64,000 nt of DNA from Aidingimonas halophila. GTDB lineage: Bacteria > Pseudomonadota > Gammaproteobacteria > Pseudomonadales > Halomonadaceae. The first letter of the stretch is position 1. Each line of letters opens with the position of its first letter. Made by a program: the position numbers and the translations under genes. The stretch covers positions 310,001 through 374,000 of the forward strand of contig NZ_FNNI01000005.1 in the NCBI RefSeq assembly GCF_900106955.1, written 5' to 3'. Positions 45,899 through 57,299 of the stretch are shown here, piece after piece. The notes under the pieces are model-generated. The model worked only from the letters and a program-made list of their open reading frames with translations. It ran no database searches and was not told the DNA's origin.

Positions 45899-48793
45899 AT
45901 GGCACTAGATAACCGCCGACTGGCCGAACTGGCCGATCATGACGCTTTCTTGCATCGACACAATGGCCCCGATGCCGATGAGACGCAGGGCATGCTTGAG
46001 GTCATCGGTGTCGATTCGCTTCCCAGCCTCATTGAACAAACGATTCCACCGGATATCCGGCTGGGGCGAGAACTGGAGCTCGACGCTCCACGGTCGGAAC
46101 CTGAAGCTCTCGCTTACCTGCAGCGTCTTGCTCGTCAGAACAAGGTCTTCAAGACCTATATCGGTCAAGGGTACTACAACACCTACCTACCGGCGGTCAT
46201 CCAGCGCAATGTACTGGAGAACCCCGGGTGGTATACGGCGTACACCCCCTACCAGCCTGAAATTGCCCAGGGCCGTCTGGAAGGCCTGCTCAACTTCCAG
46301 CAAATGGTCATGGATTTGACCGGCATGGAACTGGCCAACGCCTCACTGCTGGACGAAGCGACAGCCGCGGCGGAAGCCATGGCGCTCTGCAAGCGCGCCA
46401 ACCGAAAGGCCAAGAGCAATGCCTTTTTCGTTGCTGATGATGTCCTGCCGCAGACCCTGGATGTTCTGAAAACGCGGGCCTACTACTTCGGCTTCGAACT
46501 GATCGTTGCCCCTGCCGAAGAACTTTCCAGAGCCGATGTCTTCGGTGCGCTGCTTCAATACCCCGGCGAAAGCGGCAGAGTGCGTGATCTATCCACACTG
46601 TTATCGCAAGCACGAGACGCCAATGTCATGACCTGCGTCGCCGCCGATATCATGTCTCTGGTGCTGCTCAAGGAACCCGGTGCATTGGGTGCGGATATCG
46701 TCGTAGGGAACTCTCAACGATTCGGTGTTCCCATGGGATATGGCGGCCCCCATGCCGCGTTCTTCGCGACCACCGACAAACTCAAGCGCTCCGTTCCTGG
46801 TCGCATCATCGGTGTCTCCAAGGATTCCCGTGGCAACGATGCGCTGCGCATGGCCATGCAGACGCGCGAGCAGCATATTCGCCGCGAAAAGGCCACGTCC
46901 AACATCTGTACGGCACAAGCGCTGCTCGCCAATATCGCAGGTTTCTACGCCGTCTATCATGGTCAGGAAGGCTTGCGAACCATCGCATCTCGCATTCACC
47001 GACTGACCACGATCCTGGCAGAAGGGTTGAGGCGCAAGGGGGTGTCTCTGGCTCATGAAAGCTGGTTCGATACACTTCGGCTGACGGGAGTCGACGCCGG
47101 CAAGATCCACGGTCGCGCCATGACCCACGAGATCAATCTACGCTATTTCGCCAATGGCGATATCGGCGTCAGCCTCGATGAGACGACCACTTCCGCCGAC
47201 CTGAGCATTCTCTTCGATGTGCTGCTCGGTGAAGAACACGACCTATCGCTGGCCGCTCTGGACGAGGAGATCGTCGCGCGGGGTATCAGTGGTATTCCCG
47301 ACGACTGTCAGCGGCAATCCGACTTCCTGACTCATCCCACCTTCCGGCGCTATCGCAGCGAGACCGAAATGCTGCGCTACCTGAAGCGTCTGGAGAATCG
47401 CGACTTGTCATTGACACATGCCATGATTCCCCTGGGATCGTGCACGATGAAACTCAACGCCACGAGTGAAATGGTCCCTGTCACCTGGCCGGAGTTTGCC
47501 CATATCCATCCCTTCGTGCCTCGTGACCAGACTGTCGGCTACCAACAGATGATCGATGAACTGTCGGCCTTCCTGGTGGAAATCACCGGTTACGAGCATA
47601 TCTCAATGCAACCCAATTCCGGGGCACAGGGGGAATATGCCGGCCTGGTCGCCATTCGCCGTTATCAGGATGCACAGGGAGAGGGGCATCGGGATATCTG
47701 CCTGATCCCCAGTTCCGCTCATGGTACCAATCCGGCGTCGGCGGCCATGGCCCATATGAAAGTGGTCGTGGTCGAGTGCGATGACGATGGCAACATCGAT
47801 CTGGACGATCTGCACGCCAAGGCCGAAAAGTACCGGGACACGCTGTCAGCCATCATGCTGACGTATCCTTCGACCCATGGTGTGTTCGAAGAAGGCATTC
47901 GAAAGGCCTGTCGCCTCGTTCACGATAATGGCGGACAAGTTTATATCGACGGCGCCAACATGAATGCACAGGTCGGACTCTCCCGGCCGGGCGATTTCGG
48001 TGGTGATATCTCACACCTCAATCTGCACAAGACATTCTGCATTCCGCACGGTGGCGGAGGTCCCGGCATGGGCCCCATCGGTGTCAAGTCTCACCTGGCG
48101 CCTTACGTTTCCAACCATGTAGTGACACCGCTCCAGGGCATCGAAACGCAAGGAGGTGCAGTCGCCGCCACTGCCTATGGCTCCGCGTCGATCCTGCCGA
48201 TCTCCTGGGCCTACATCAAGATGATGGGCGCGCGCGGTCTGCGCAAAGCAACGGAACTGGCCATTCTGAATGCCAACTATATAGCCAAGCGCCTGGAATC
48301 GCACTATCCGATCTTGTACAAGGGCACCAATGGTACGGTTGCCCACGAATGCATCATCGACGTTCGCCCACTCAAGACGTCTTCCGGTATCAGCGAAGAA
48401 GACATCGCCAAACGGTTGATGGACTATGGTTTCCACGCCCCCACGATGTCCTTCCCGGTCCCCGGCACTCTGATGGTGGAACCGACGGAATCCGAATCAC
48501 GCTATGAAATCGACCGATTCTGCGATGCCATGATCGCTATTCGGGAAGAAATCGCCAGCGTAGAACGCGGTGACTGGCCAGCCGATGACAATCCCCTGGT
48601 CAGAGCACCACACACCATGGCCGACCTAATGGACGATCACTGGGAACGAGCCTATTCCAGGGAGCTCGGTGCCTTTCCATCCAAGGCCGTGAAAGATGCC
48701 AAGTTCTGGCCGTCCGTCAATCGCGTGGATAATGTCTACGGTGACCGTAACTTGATCTGCTCCTGCCCCAGCATCGACGCGTACCGTGACTGA
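45899..48793 (+). CDS. gcvP: Glycine dehydrogenase (decarboxylating), P protein
   Basis: A 964-residue single-chain P protein. It decarboxylates glycine with pyridoxal phosphate and passes the methylamine to lipoyl-GcvH. The PLP Lys is in [20 protein letters not shown]; the N-terminal start [12 protein letters not shown] and the SCTMKLNA motif are typical. Start at 45899 gives the family N-terminus; 21 extra open codons up to the gcvH stop are ignored. Its partners here are GcvH and the divergent GcvT; Lpd is elsewhere. Confidence 0.97.
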   Translation: MALDNRRLAELADHDAFLHRHNGPDADETQGMLEVIGVDSLPSLIEQTIPPDIRLGRELELDAPRSEPEALAYLQRLARQNKVFKTYIGQGYYNTYLPAVIQRNVLENPGWYTAYTPYQPEIAQGRLEGLLNFQQMVMDLTGMELANASLLDEATAAAEAMALCKRANRKAKSNAFFVADDVLPQTLDVLKTRAYYFGFELIVAPAEELSRADVFGALLQYPGESGRVRDLSTLLSQARDANVMTCVAADIMSLVLLKEPGALGADIVVGNSQRFGVPMGYGGPHAAFFATTDKLKRSVPGRIIGVSKDSRGNDALRMAMQTREQHIRREKATSNICTAQALLANIAGFYAVYHGQEGLRTIASRIHRLTTILAEGLRRKGVSLAHESWFDTLRLTGVDAGKIHGRAMTHEINLRYFANGDIGVSLDETTTSADLSILFDVLLGEEHDLSLAALDEEIVARGISGIPDDCQRQSDFLTHPTFRRYRSETEMLRYLKRLENRDLSLTHAMIPLGSCTMKLNATSEMVPVTWPEFAHIHPFVPRDQTVGYQQMIDELSAFLVEITGYEHISMQPNSGAQGEYAGLVAIRRYQDAQGEGHRDICLIPSSAHGTNPASAAMAHMKVVVVECDDDGNIDLDDLHAKAEKYRDTLSAIMLTYPSTHGVFEEGIRKACRLVHDNGGQVYIDGANMNAQVGLSRPGDFGGDISHLNLHKTFCIPHGGGGPGMGPIGVKSHLAPYVSNHVVTPLQGIETQGGAVAATAYGSASILPISWAYIKMMGARGLRKATELAILNANYIAKRLESHYPILYKGTNGTVAHECIIDVRPLKTSSGISEEDIAKRLMDYGFHAPTMSFPVPGTLMVEPTESESRYEIDRFCDAMIAIREEIASVERGDWPADDNPLVRAPHTMADLMDDHWERAYSRELGAFPSKAVKDAKFWPSVNRVDNVYGDRNLICSCPSIDAYRD

Positions 48794-48803
48794 CGCACCC
48801 ATG

Positions 48804-48830
48804 GCGCCTCACCCCATCACGGTGAGGCGC
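48804..48830. terminator. Perfect 10-bp hairpin between gcvP and the LysR gene
   Basis: GCGCCTCACC pairs with GGTGAGGCGC across a 7-base loop, in the gap between two convergent genes. There is no T run on either side, so it may work with Rho or as a 3' stability element, serving both directions. Confidence 0.6.
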
Positions 48831-48861
48831 GTCTACCCTGCTGACTGGACGCCGCTGGAAC

Positions 48862-49779
48862 TCATTGGCTCAAACCGGGATCTTCAGAAAAACCATACAA
48901 TGTATGTCGACGCTGATCGCGGAAATCGGCCAGCAATTGCGCATACCGTTTGGGCAACTCGCTCCCTATCGGCGTCACGCGATGCAGCGTTTCATGGACG
49001 GGATGCGGTAGCGGCAACTCCTTGACCTGTCGTTGCCAGGGAGAGGTTTCGAGAACCAGCCGGGAAAGAACAGTGAACCCGAGTCCGCGCGCGACCGCAT
49101 CGAGTACCATGCTTACTTCATTGGTAAATCCCTGGCGCGGCACCTGGCCCATCGAACGGAACTCTTCAGGGAAGTTGGCGCGTAACAACTGTCCTGCATG
49201 GTTGATACCATCAGAATAATTGACGAAGCCCAAGGCCATGAGATCCGCCAGTGTCGTACCGGTAAAATCAGCGGGAACGACCAGGCACAGGGGTTCCTGG
49301 TGCCAGAGTTCATAGCTCAAATCGGGATGTTTGATGACATCGGTCACGATTCCCACGTCATAACGTCCTTTCAGAACATCCTGAACGATATCCCCATTGA
49401 AGGCAAAGCTGTAATTGACCCGTAACCCAGGATACATCTGCTGATACCCCAGGAGGAACGGATAGAACATCAGCCCGATACTGCCGGGTGATGCAATACG
49501 GCACTCTCCTGAATCAAGAGACTCGTTATCCAGTGAATGGCGGAACTGCTCATGCTCGGCGAACAGTTTGACCGCATAATCGTACGCCCGCCGACCACTC
49601 TCCGTCAGTGTGAACTTGCGCCCATGTCGGTTCAGCAGGGATTTCTGCAGATACTGCTCCAGCTTTCGAATGTGCTGACTCACGCCAGGTTGTGTCATAT
49701 CGAGACGGCGTGCCGTCAGAGTGAAGCTACCGGTCTCGACCAGGGTCAGGTATGTGCGGAAATACTGAGCATTGAACAT
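48862..49779 (-). CDS. LysR-family transcriptional regulator
   Basis: A 305-residue LysR-type regulator with winged helix MTQPGVSQHIRKLEQYLQKS near residue 28 and a C-terminal effector-binding domain. The gene converges on gcvP and is divergent from yfcL-ppnN. No target can be named; a role in amino acid metabolism is conceivable from position only. It is distinct in sequence from the HypT-like regulator at 8.7 kb. Confidence 0.88.
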   Translation of the reverse strand: MFNAQYFRTYLTLVETGSFTLTARRLDMTQPGVSQHIRKLEQYLQKSLLNRHGRKFTLTESGRRAYDYAVKLFAEHEQFRHSLDNESLDSGECRIASPGSIGLMFYPFLLGYQQMYPGLRVNYSFAFNGDIVQDVLKGRYDVGIVTDVIKHPDLSYELWHQEPLCLVVPADFTGTTLADLMALGFVNYSDGINHAGQLLRANFPEEFRSMGQVPRQGFTNEVSMVLDAVARGLGFTVLSRLVLETSPWQRQVKELPLPHPVHETLHRVTPIGSELPKRYAQLLADFRDQRRHTLYGFSEDPGLSQ

Positions 49780-49927
49780 GGAGCAGTGCTTGTATCAATC
49801 GTGGATAAAGATGAGACACGACAACAATATCGATACTATCAGAAAACATCGTCGCAGGCAGCGCTGGGGCGCTTGTCATGCCCCATGTTAGACTAAGCGG
49901 ACGTTTCAGCAATAAGGTTCGAGTGTT

Positions 49928-50218
49928 ATGCCTGATCCACTTGCCCGTCGAGCAGACGCCATCCATCAAACCCTGATCGTCATGGAACAGGACGCCGAGG
50001 CCGATGATCTTTTCGCCTTGGGCTACCTGATTCCCCAGGTTCCTCTTGTCATGGAAATGGTCGAATACGACCCGGAGAATGTCGTTCCCGAGGACTTCGA
50101 TGATGTCTTTCTCGAATGGCTCAACAACGCCTTTGCCGATGATGCCATGAGTCAACATGACCAGGATCATATCCGCCAGCTATGGGACCAGGCACGTCGC
50201 CAATCCAATGCTGCATGA
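49928..50218 (+). CDS. YfcL-family protein
   Basis: A 96-residue acidic protein. DAEADDLFALGYLIPQVPLV followed by an acidic helical middle and DHIRQLWDQA at the end match the small YfcL family of gammaproteobacteria. Function is unknown. It precedes ppnN by 14 bases and is likely co-transcribed. AAGG lies upstream at a wide spacing. Confidence 0.75.
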   Translation: MPDPLARRADAIHQTLIVMEQDAEADDLFALGYLIPQVPLVMEMVEYDPENVVPEDFDDVFLEWLNNAFADDAMSQHDQDHIRQLWDQARRQSNAA

Positions 50219-50232
50219 CAAGGACGATACCC

Positions 50233-51597
50233 ATGCCCAGAACGATTTCCACCACGATTTCTCCGGAAGGCAGCCTGGAAGTGTTGTCGCAACATGAGGT
50301 CAACCGTCTGCGGGATACCTCGGCCAACGGGCTGCATGAACTGTTGCGACGCTGTGCCCTGGCCATTCTCAATTGTGGCAACCCCACTGACGATGGCCTC
50401 CAGGTCATGGAAACCTACCATGACTTTGATATCGAAGTGTTACAACAGGATCGCGGAATTCGTCTCAAATTGAACAATGCGCCCGCCGAAGCGTTTGTCG
50501 ATGGCAGGATGATTCGGGGGATTCGCGAACTACTCTCCGCCGTTCTGCGTGATGTCGTTTATGTCTACAACGAAATCCAGACGCAGCAACGATTCGACCT
50601 GAGTACCGGTGAAGGAACGACGAATGCTGTTTTTCATATTCTTCGCAAAGCAGGGGCACTGAAACCCTCGCTCGACCCGGGAATCGTCGTGTGCTGGGGT
50701 GGCCATTCGATCACTCGGGAAGAGTACAATTATACAAAAGACGTTGGCTACCACCTCGGATTACGCGATATGGACATCTGTACCGGATGTGGTCCGGGAG
50801 CAATGAAAGGACCCATGAAAGGCGCCAACGTTGCCCATGCCAAGCAACGCCGAAAACTGGGACGTTACATCGGTATTTCCGAACCCGGTATCATTGCCGC
50901 CGAATCCCCCAACCCGATCGTCAACGAGTTGGTGATCATGCCGGATATCGAAAAACGCCTGGAAGCCTTCGTGCGGTTGGGTCACGGCATTGTCATCTTT
51001 CCCGGCGGCGTCGGCACCGCCGAAGAAATACTTTACCTGCTCGGGATATTACTGCATCCAACGAATCGAGAAATGCCGTTTCCCGTCATCTTCACTGGTC
51101 CGGCTGACTCAGCCGACTATTTCGCACGGATCGACGAGTTTCTCGGCTATACGCTGGGTGATGAAGCTCGCAGTCGCTACCGTATCATGATCGACGACCC
51201 GGTGGGTGTCGCACGCGCCATGCGCGATGGAATCGATGATGTGACACAATTTCGTCGCCAGCAGCAGGATGCGTTCTATTACAACTGGCGGCTCAATATC
51301 GCCAGAAACTTTCAGGAACCCTTTGAACCGACCCATGAAACCATGGCCGGCCTGGCGCTACATCACCAGCAACCCATTCACGAACTCGCTGCCAATTTGC
51401 GGCGCGCGTTTTCAGGAATCGTTGCGGGCAACGTCAAGGAGCCCGGCATTCGCGCCATTGAATCTCATGGCCCGTTCCGCCTCCACGCCGAACCCGAATT
51501 GATGAAACGTCTGGACGAGCTTCTTAGCTCATTCGTCGAACAGGGACGCATGAAATTGCCGGGCAGTCACTACGTCCCCTGCTACACCCTGAGTTAG
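50233..51597 (+). CDS. ppnN: Nucleotide 5'-monophosphate nucleosidase PpnN (LOG family)
   Basis: A 454-residue protein, the same length as E. coli PpnN (YgdH). It cleaves nucleoside monophosphates into base and ribose 5-phosphate and is activated by (p)ppGpp in E. coli. The LOG motif PGGVGTAEE (residue ~258) and GCGPGAMKGPMKGA are present, with an N-terminal domain DUF4478-like and a C-terminal DUF3412-like domain. The ATG at 50233 has AAGGAC before it. Fits a nucleotide salvage theme with the nucleoside hydrolase at 5 kb. Confidence 0.93.
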   Translation: MPRTISTTISPEGSLEVLSQHEVNRLRDTSANGLHELLRRCALAILNCGNPTDDGLQVMETYHDFDIEVLQQDRGIRLKLNNAPAEAFVDGRMIRGIRELLSAVLRDVVYVYNEIQTQQRFDLSTGEGTTNAVFHILRKAGALKPSLDPGIVVCWGGHSITREEYNYTKDVGYHLGLRDMDICTGCGPGAMKGPMKGANVAHAKQRRKLGRYIGISEPGIIAAESPNPIVNELVIMPDIEKRLEAFVRLGHGIVIFPGGVGTAEEILYLLGILLHPTNREMPFPVIFTGPADSADYFARIDEFLGYTLGDEARSRYRIMIDDPVGVARAMRDGIDDVTQFRRQQQDAFYYNWRLNIARNFQEPFEPTHETMAGLALHHQQPIHELAANLRRAFSGIVAGNVKEPGIRAIESHGPFRLHAEPELMKRLDELLSSFVEQGRMKLPGSHYVPCYTLS

Positions 51598-51642
51598 AAA
51601 ATGACGAGATGCCGGCAGTCGCAGCCGAGCACTAAGCCGGCC

Positions 51643-52002
51643 TCAACCCTTGCGCATCCATAATGTGGCGACATGCAGCAACAGGCCTGAAACAGCAGCC
51701 TGCGACAACCACAACGGCCAGATAATGATGCCGTGCGTGGCAATCTGCCACAATGCCGTCACCGCCAATCCAGCAAGCAACCAACCCCCCAGGCGTCGCA
51801 CGAAGTGAGGAACCTGCATGCGCGAAGCTTGATCGAGACCGCGCCAGTGCCAGATCACAACTACCGCGACGGCGGCGAAAGCGATGAGCAATAACGTCAG
51901 CCGCGTCATGTGTTGATTAATGACATAGCGCGGGATACTGGCGACGATCAAGATCAATAGACCCAACAGGGTACTCAATCGTTGCGGTGTCATGGCCATC
52001 AT
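51643..52002 (-). CDS. Small integral membrane protein of unknown function
   Basis: A 119-residue hydrophobic protein with three or four predicted membrane segments (residues ~9-26, ~33-52, ~70-88, ~92-114) and no motif I recognise. It begins 6 bases after the stop of the MioC-like flavodoxin gene, so the two probably share a message. It converges with ppnN. Confidence 0.7.
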   Translation of the reverse strand: MMAMTPQRLSTLLGLLILIVASIPRYVINQHMTRLTLLLIAFAAVAVVVIWHWRGLDQASRMQVPHFVRRLGGWLLAGLAVTALWQIATHGIIIWPLWLSQAAVSGLLLHVATLWMRKG

Positions 52003-52008
52003 CTTGAT

Positions 52009-52473
52009 TCATGCCACCTGGAGATTTTGCGAATCTATCCACTGCTCCGCCCACGGGATGGCGGCATCGTCGGCCATGAAGGTTTCCATGGCGTCGACCT
52101 CCAGGCGATCCCCGAGTCGTTGCGCCCCGAGATCCTCCAACAAGACATCCAGTGAGCGTCCCCCACCGCAGAACGTCTCTCCGTAGGAACTGTCACCCAA
52201 GGCAATCAGACCATATTGCAATTCATGCAACGAAGGGCTCCGTTCCTGTAAAGCGCGAACGAACGGGACAAGGTTTCCCGGGCAGTCACCACTCCCTGTC
52301 GTGGAAACACAGAACAGCGCCAGATCTGTCGGCGAGTCGACAAGATCCTCCAGGCTCGGCTGCTCGTAGATCGTGACGTCATATCCCGCCTGTTCGAATA
52401 GCGGTTTGACCTGTTCGGCAACGTCCAATGCACCGCCATAAACGGTACCAACAAAAATCTTGAGGGTAGGCAT
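52009..52473 (-). CDS. Flavodoxin, MioC-like
   Basis: A 154-residue FMN-binding flavodoxin. The phosphate loop reads VGTVYGGALDVAEQV, followed by VSTTGSGDCPGNL and LGDSSYGETFCGGG, which resemble MioC and the flavodoxin domains of sulfite reductase. MioC supports biotin synthase electron supply in E. coli. It is not next to a replication origin here. It precedes the small membrane protein. Confidence 0.87.
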   Translation of the reverse strand: MPTLKIFVGTVYGGALDVAEQVKPLFEQAGYDVTIYEQPSLEDLVDSPTDLALFCVSTTGSGDCPGNLVPFVRALQERSPSLHELQYGLIALGDSSYGETFCGGGRSLDVLLEDLGAQRLGDRLEVDAMETFMADDAAIPWAEQWIDSQNLQVA

Positions 52474-52560
52474 ACCGTCGCTTTTCCCGATGAATTCGCA
52501 GGCATGTTATCACAACAAGGAAGGCTGACCGAATCCGGGCAATTCCTGTAAGCAAAAGAC

Positions 52561-52578
52561 GGAGCCGGTGACGGCTCC
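52561..52578 (-). terminator. Terminator after ihfA
   Basis: GGAGCCG and CGGCTCC form a 7-bp stem with a 4-base loop. Read on the minus strand it is followed by GTCTTTTGCTT, fitting an intrinsic terminator for the pheST-ihfA message. Confidence 0.75.
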
Positions 52579-52605
52579 GCCCTGACGGGTTAAAGCGATG
52601 TCACA

Positions 52606-52911
52606 TCAACGGCGCAATTCGCCATCGAAGTCTTCAACCCGGCTCTTCAACTTCTGGCCAGGCCGGAAAGTGACCACTCGCCTTGCGGAAATAGGAATTT
52701 CCTCGCCGGTCTTGGGGTTGCGCCCCGGCCTTTCACGCTTGTCACGCAAGTCGAAGTTACCGAACCCGGATAGCTTGACCTGCTCGTTCTCACGTAAACA
52801 GCCACGAATCTCCTCGAAGAAGCATTCCACCATCGACTTGGCCTCTCGTTTGGAGAGCCCCAATTCGACATGCAGATGTTCCGCCAGTTCCGCTTTGGTC
52901 AACGCGCCCAT
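52606..52911 (-). CDS. ihfA: Integration host factor alpha subunit
   Basis: A 101-residue DNA-bending protein of the HU/IHF family that works as a heterodimer with IhfB. The beta-arm sequence [20 protein letters not shown] with the intercalating Pro is present, and the N-terminus [13 protein letters not shown] matches IHF-alpha. It follows pheT as in E. coli, and a terminator lies 27 bases after its stop. Confidence 0.96.
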   Translation of the reverse strand: MGALTKAELAEHLHVELGLSKREAKSMVECFFEEIRGCLRENEQVKLSGFGNFDLRDKRERPGRNPKTGEEIPISARRVVTFRPGQKLKSRVEDFDGELRR

Positions 52912-52997
52912 GGGTCATTCCCTCGTGGTGGATATCGTTCAATTCAGCAATACCGTGTTCCATCCACCGTCTCAGCCAAACCGGATGGTTCGGTGAC

Positions 52998-55376
52998 TCA
53001 GCCTCTGAGCCGAGCACCAAAACGTTCCCCTGTCTGAGCGACGATGGAATCGACTAACTGATTGATTTCATCATCATTGAGCGTGCGTGAAGGATGCTGC
53101 CAGGTCAAGCCCAACGCGACACTCTTCATCCCATCGGATACCCCTTTGCCCTGGTAGACATCGAAAAGGCGAAGTTCACTGAGCCATTCACCAGCGGCTT
53201 CATGCAAACAATCCAGCAATGCCTGAACCGGCAGTTGCTCATCCACCAGCAAGGCCAGATCACGACGGACTTCCGGATAACGTGACAGAGGCTGAAACGC
53301 TGGCACTTGCCCTCGCGTCAACGCATCAAGGGAGACTTCGAAGAGAACCGCATCGGTCTTCAGACCCAGCTGCCCCCTGACAGCGGGATGCAAGGTCCCG
53401 ATCCAGCCGACTGGTTCTCCCTTGCGAAGGATCCGGGCACTCTGGCCGGGATGCAGTGACGGGTGTTGTGCCGGCTCGAATCGCCATGCCTCGGGATCGC
53501 CCAGCGACAAGAGACTTTCCAGATCCCCCTTGAGATCGAAAAAGTCGACATCCCGAGTCCCAGCCGACCACCCTTCGGGATCACGGCGGCCATTGACCAC
53601 GGCTCCCAGCATCGACTCCTGACGCAAGTCATCCAGTGTTCCACGGAAAACCAGACCGGTCTCGAACAGCCGCACACGATGCTGTTGACGATTGAGGTTG
53701 TATTCCAGAGCCTTGATCAGCCCAGGAAACAGGCTGGCCCGCATCACCGACATATCATTGGAAATCGGATTCGCCAACGCCGGTGCCACGGCATCAGGCA
53801 ACATCGTTTGCTGCAGTTCGGGGGCCACGAAACTGTAGGTAATCGCTTCCTGAAAACCGCGTGCCACCATCTGGCGGCGCAGTCGAGCAAGTGTCAAGCG
53901 GTCCTCGTCATCGGCACGCAACGCCAGACGGGCAGCGGGACGCCGGACGGGCAACCGGTTATAACCATGAATGCGGGCGACTTCCTCGATCAGATCCTCT
54001 TCAATCGCGATATCGAAACGCCAACTAGGGGCAACGGCCGACCATCCCTCCGCGCGTTCAGCCACCTGGATACCCAAACGAGTGAGGATATCAACCACAT
54101 CGACACCCTCCAGCTCGGTGCCCAGTGCCTGACGAAGACGAGCCGCCCCCAATGTCATCGATGCCGGCGACGGCATTTGCCCGTCATCCATCACCTCCGT
54201 GACGGGACCGCTCTCCCCCCCCGTGATGGACAACAATAGTGTCGTGGCACGCTCCACGGCAAGCCTCGCCAAGTGGGGATCGACGCCACGCTCGAAACGG
54301 TGGGACGCATCAGTATGCAGTCCATAGTGGCGAGCCTGGCCGGCAATCGCCAAGGGTGTGAAGAAGGCGGACTCGAGAAAAATGTCGGAGGTCTCGACAT
54401 TGACTCCGGAGTTCTCCCCCCCCATCACCCCGGCAATCGCCAAGGGCCCCTTACCATCGGCAATGATCAGTGTATTCTCATCGAGCGAGACTTCTTGTCC
54501 GTCGAGCAATACCAGTGTCTCTCCGGAGCGCGCCCCTCTGACTTCAATCCCTTCATGGAGGTTGGCACGGTCGAAGGCATGCATCGGTTGACCCAGTTCG
54601 AGCATCACATAGTTGGTGACATCGACAACCGGATCAATGGACCGGATACCGCTCCGCCGCAGCCTCTCCAGCATCCATAGCGGCGTCTCGGCTGTCACGT
54701 CGACATTCTTGATGACTCGCCCGACATACCGTGGACAGCGTTCCGGATCAGCCACATTGATACCGAACGTTTCCTCGTGCTCAGCCGGCACGGGATCAAT
54801 GGCCGGCCCCGCAACGTCGCATCGGTTGAGCACACCTATCTCCCGGGCCAACCCCTGAATGCTGAGGCAGTCACCGCGGTTGGGTGTCAGATCGACTTCA
54901 ATCGAGGTGTCCTCTAGCCTCATCCATTCGCGAAAATCCGCTCCTGGCGGCGCATCACCAGCCAGTACCAGAATTCCCGACGAGGTTTCCTCGCTAAGGC
55001 CGAGTTCGGATGCCGAACAGATCATGCCTTGTGATTCGGCGCCGCGGAGGCGTGTTTCCCGGATATCGATCCCCCCCGGCAGTACGGCGCCAACGCGAGC
55101 AAAAGGCACCTTCTGTCCGACGGCAACATTGGGAGCAGCGCAAACCACTTGAGACGTCTTGCCGCTACCGTCATCGACATGACAAACACTCAGTTTGTCA
55201 GCATCGGGATGTTGCTGTTTATCAGTCACCTCAGCCACGACGACCCGGGAGAACTCCCCTGCAACCGGGGTAATGCTGTCCACTTCAAGCCCAGCCATGG
55301 TGATCTGGTCAGCCAGTTGCTGCGTCGACAAGTCCGGTGAGACCCATTCCCGCAACCATTGCTCGGAAAACTTCAT
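52998..55376 (-). CDS. pheT: Phenylalanyl-tRNA synthetase beta subunit
   Basis: A 792-residue beta chain of the alpha2-beta2 PheRS. In order it has: the N-terminal tRNA-binding domain (residues ~40-150, VVVAEVTDKQQHPDADKLSV), the B3/B4 editing region, B5, a core with inactive catalytic fold, and the C-terminal anticodon-binding FDX domain (SRYPEVRRDLALLVDE). It follows pheS after 34 bases. Confidence 0.97.
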   Translation of the reverse strand: MKFSEQWLREWVSPDLSTQQLADQITMAGLEVDSITPVAGEFSRVVVAEVTDKQQHPDADKLSVCHVDDGSGKTSQVVCAAPNVAVGQKVPFARVGAVLPGGIDIRETRLRGAESQGMICSASELGLSEETSSGILVLAGDAPPGADFREWMRLEDTSIEVDLTPNRGDCLSIQGLAREIGVLNRCDVAGPAIDPVPAEHEETFGINVADPERCPRYVGRVIKNVDVTAETPLWMLERLRRSGIRSIDPVVDVTNYVMLELGQPMHAFDRANLHEGIEVRGARSGETLVLLDGQEVSLDENTLIIADGKGPLAIAGVMGGENSGVNVETSDIFLESAFFTPLAIAGQARHYGLHTDASHRFERGVDPHLARLAVERATTLLLSITGGESGPVTEVMDDGQMPSPASMTLGAARLRQALGTELEGVDVVDILTRLGIQVAERAEGWSAVAPSWRFDIAIEEDLIEEVARIHGYNRLPVRRPAARLALRADDEDRLTLARLRRQMVARGFQEAITYSFVAPELQQTMLPDAVAPALANPISNDMSVMRASLFPGLIKALEYNLNRQQHRVRLFETGLVFRGTLDDLRQESMLGAVVNGRRDPEGWSAGTRDVDFFDLKGDLESLLSLGDPEAWRFEPAQHPSLHPGQSARILRKGEPVGWIGTLHPAVRGQLGLKTDAVLFEVSLDALTRGQVPAFQPLSRYPEVRRDLALLVDEQLPVQALLDCLHEAAGEWLSELRLFDVYQGKGVSDGMKSVALGLTWQHPSRTLNDDEINQLVDSIVAQTGERFGARLRG

Positions 55377-55410
55377 GACGAATCCTGTCTTCTACTAATC
55401 CGGTTGACGA

Positions 55411-56433
<1,023 letters not shown>

Positions 56434-56545
56434 TTAAGCTCCGAACGGGCTGGCCGACTCAAATGGAGAAAAAGTCAGCACAGCGTTGATCTGACAAACG
56501 TGTAAAAACGATGTTAGTGAGCCGAACACTCACCGAAACGAAACA

Positions 56546-56569
56546 GGGGAAGAGCAGCTGCTCTTCCCC
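56546..56569 (-). terminator. Perfect 12-bp hairpin between rplT and pheS
   Basis: GGGGAAGAGCAG is followed directly by its complement CTGCTCTTCCCC. On the minus strand the next bases are TGTTTCGTTTC, so this likely terminates or attenuates the infC-rpmI-rplT message before pheST. It lies about 115 bases upstream of pheS. Confidence 0.7.
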
Positions 56570-56621
56570 CGTATATGCACGGCTGGTTGTGACACGGCAA
56601 CGCCATGACACCTATCCACCC

Positions 56622-56975
56622 TTATTGAGCAGCCTTGGCCTTCTCGACGATGGCCGCAAACGCGGCTTTCTCGTGAACGGCTAGATCGGCAAGCACTTTT
56701 CGGTCGATCTCGACTCCCGACTTTTTCAAGCCGGCAATAAAGCGACTGTATGACATGCCATTCTGACGGGCGGCCGCATTGATACGGGAAATCCACAATG
56801 CGCGGAACTGGCGTTTGCGCTGACGACGGTCACGATAGGCATACTGCCCTGCTTTGATGACAGCCTGTTTGGCAACACGGAAGACCCGGGAACGAGCACC
56901 ATAGTAGCCCTTGGCCTGCTTCAACACTTTCTTGTGACGGCGACGTGCAACGACACCACGCTTGACACGAGTCAT
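56622..56975 (-). CDS. rplT: 50S ribosomal protein L20
   Basis: A 117-residue ribosomal protein that starts [19 protein letters not shown] after Met and contains [16 protein letters not shown], both L20 hallmarks. It is needed for early 50S assembly, and in E. coli it also represses rpmI-rplT translation. It follows rpmI by 37 bases. Confidence 0.98.
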   Translation of the reverse strand: MTRVKRGVVARRRHKKVLKQAKGYYGARSRVFRVAKQAVIKAGQYAYRDRRQRKRQFRALWISRINAAARQNGMSYSRFIAGLKKSGVEIDRKVLADLAVHEKAAFAAIVEKAKAAQ

Positions 56976-57012
56976 AGCTTTCTCCTGACGTTAGCGAAAT
57001 TCAAACCAAGGA

Positions 57013-57207
57013 TCAAAGTTTCGGCAGCATGCGTTGAATCAGGGCACGATCGGCATCATGAACCTGTTTCATCCCACGTAGCTGACGCTTACGCTTGGTG
57101 GACTTCTTGGTCAGGATATGGCTACGGAACGACTGCTTATGTTTGATACCGTGAGCCGACTTCTTGAAGCGCTTGGCAGCGCCGCTGTTACTCTTGATTT
57201 TCGGCAT
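57013..57207 (-). CDS. rpmI: 50S ribosomal protein L35
   Basis: A 64-residue protein [20 protein letters not shown] with the C-terminal [14 protein letters not shown] pattern of L35. The ATG at 57207 is fixed by the family N-terminus; further open codons upstream are ignored. It sits between infC and rplT. Confidence 0.97.
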   Translation of the reverse strand: MPKIKSNSGAAKRFKKSAHGIKHKQSFRSHILTKKSTKRKRQLRGMKQVHDADRALIQRMLPKL

Positions 57208-57299
57208 GAGGGACAACTCCACTCGGACGTTTTTCAGAAAACCCAAGGCCGACACCCACCTTTCCACACAAGATGGATGCCCGTTAACCTGCCATTGGA

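Noticed and set aside
51598-51642. GCCGGC...GCCGGC pair as a terminator between ppnN and the small membrane protein
   Set aside because: The loop would be about 19 bases and no T run follows, so the pairing is not convincing.
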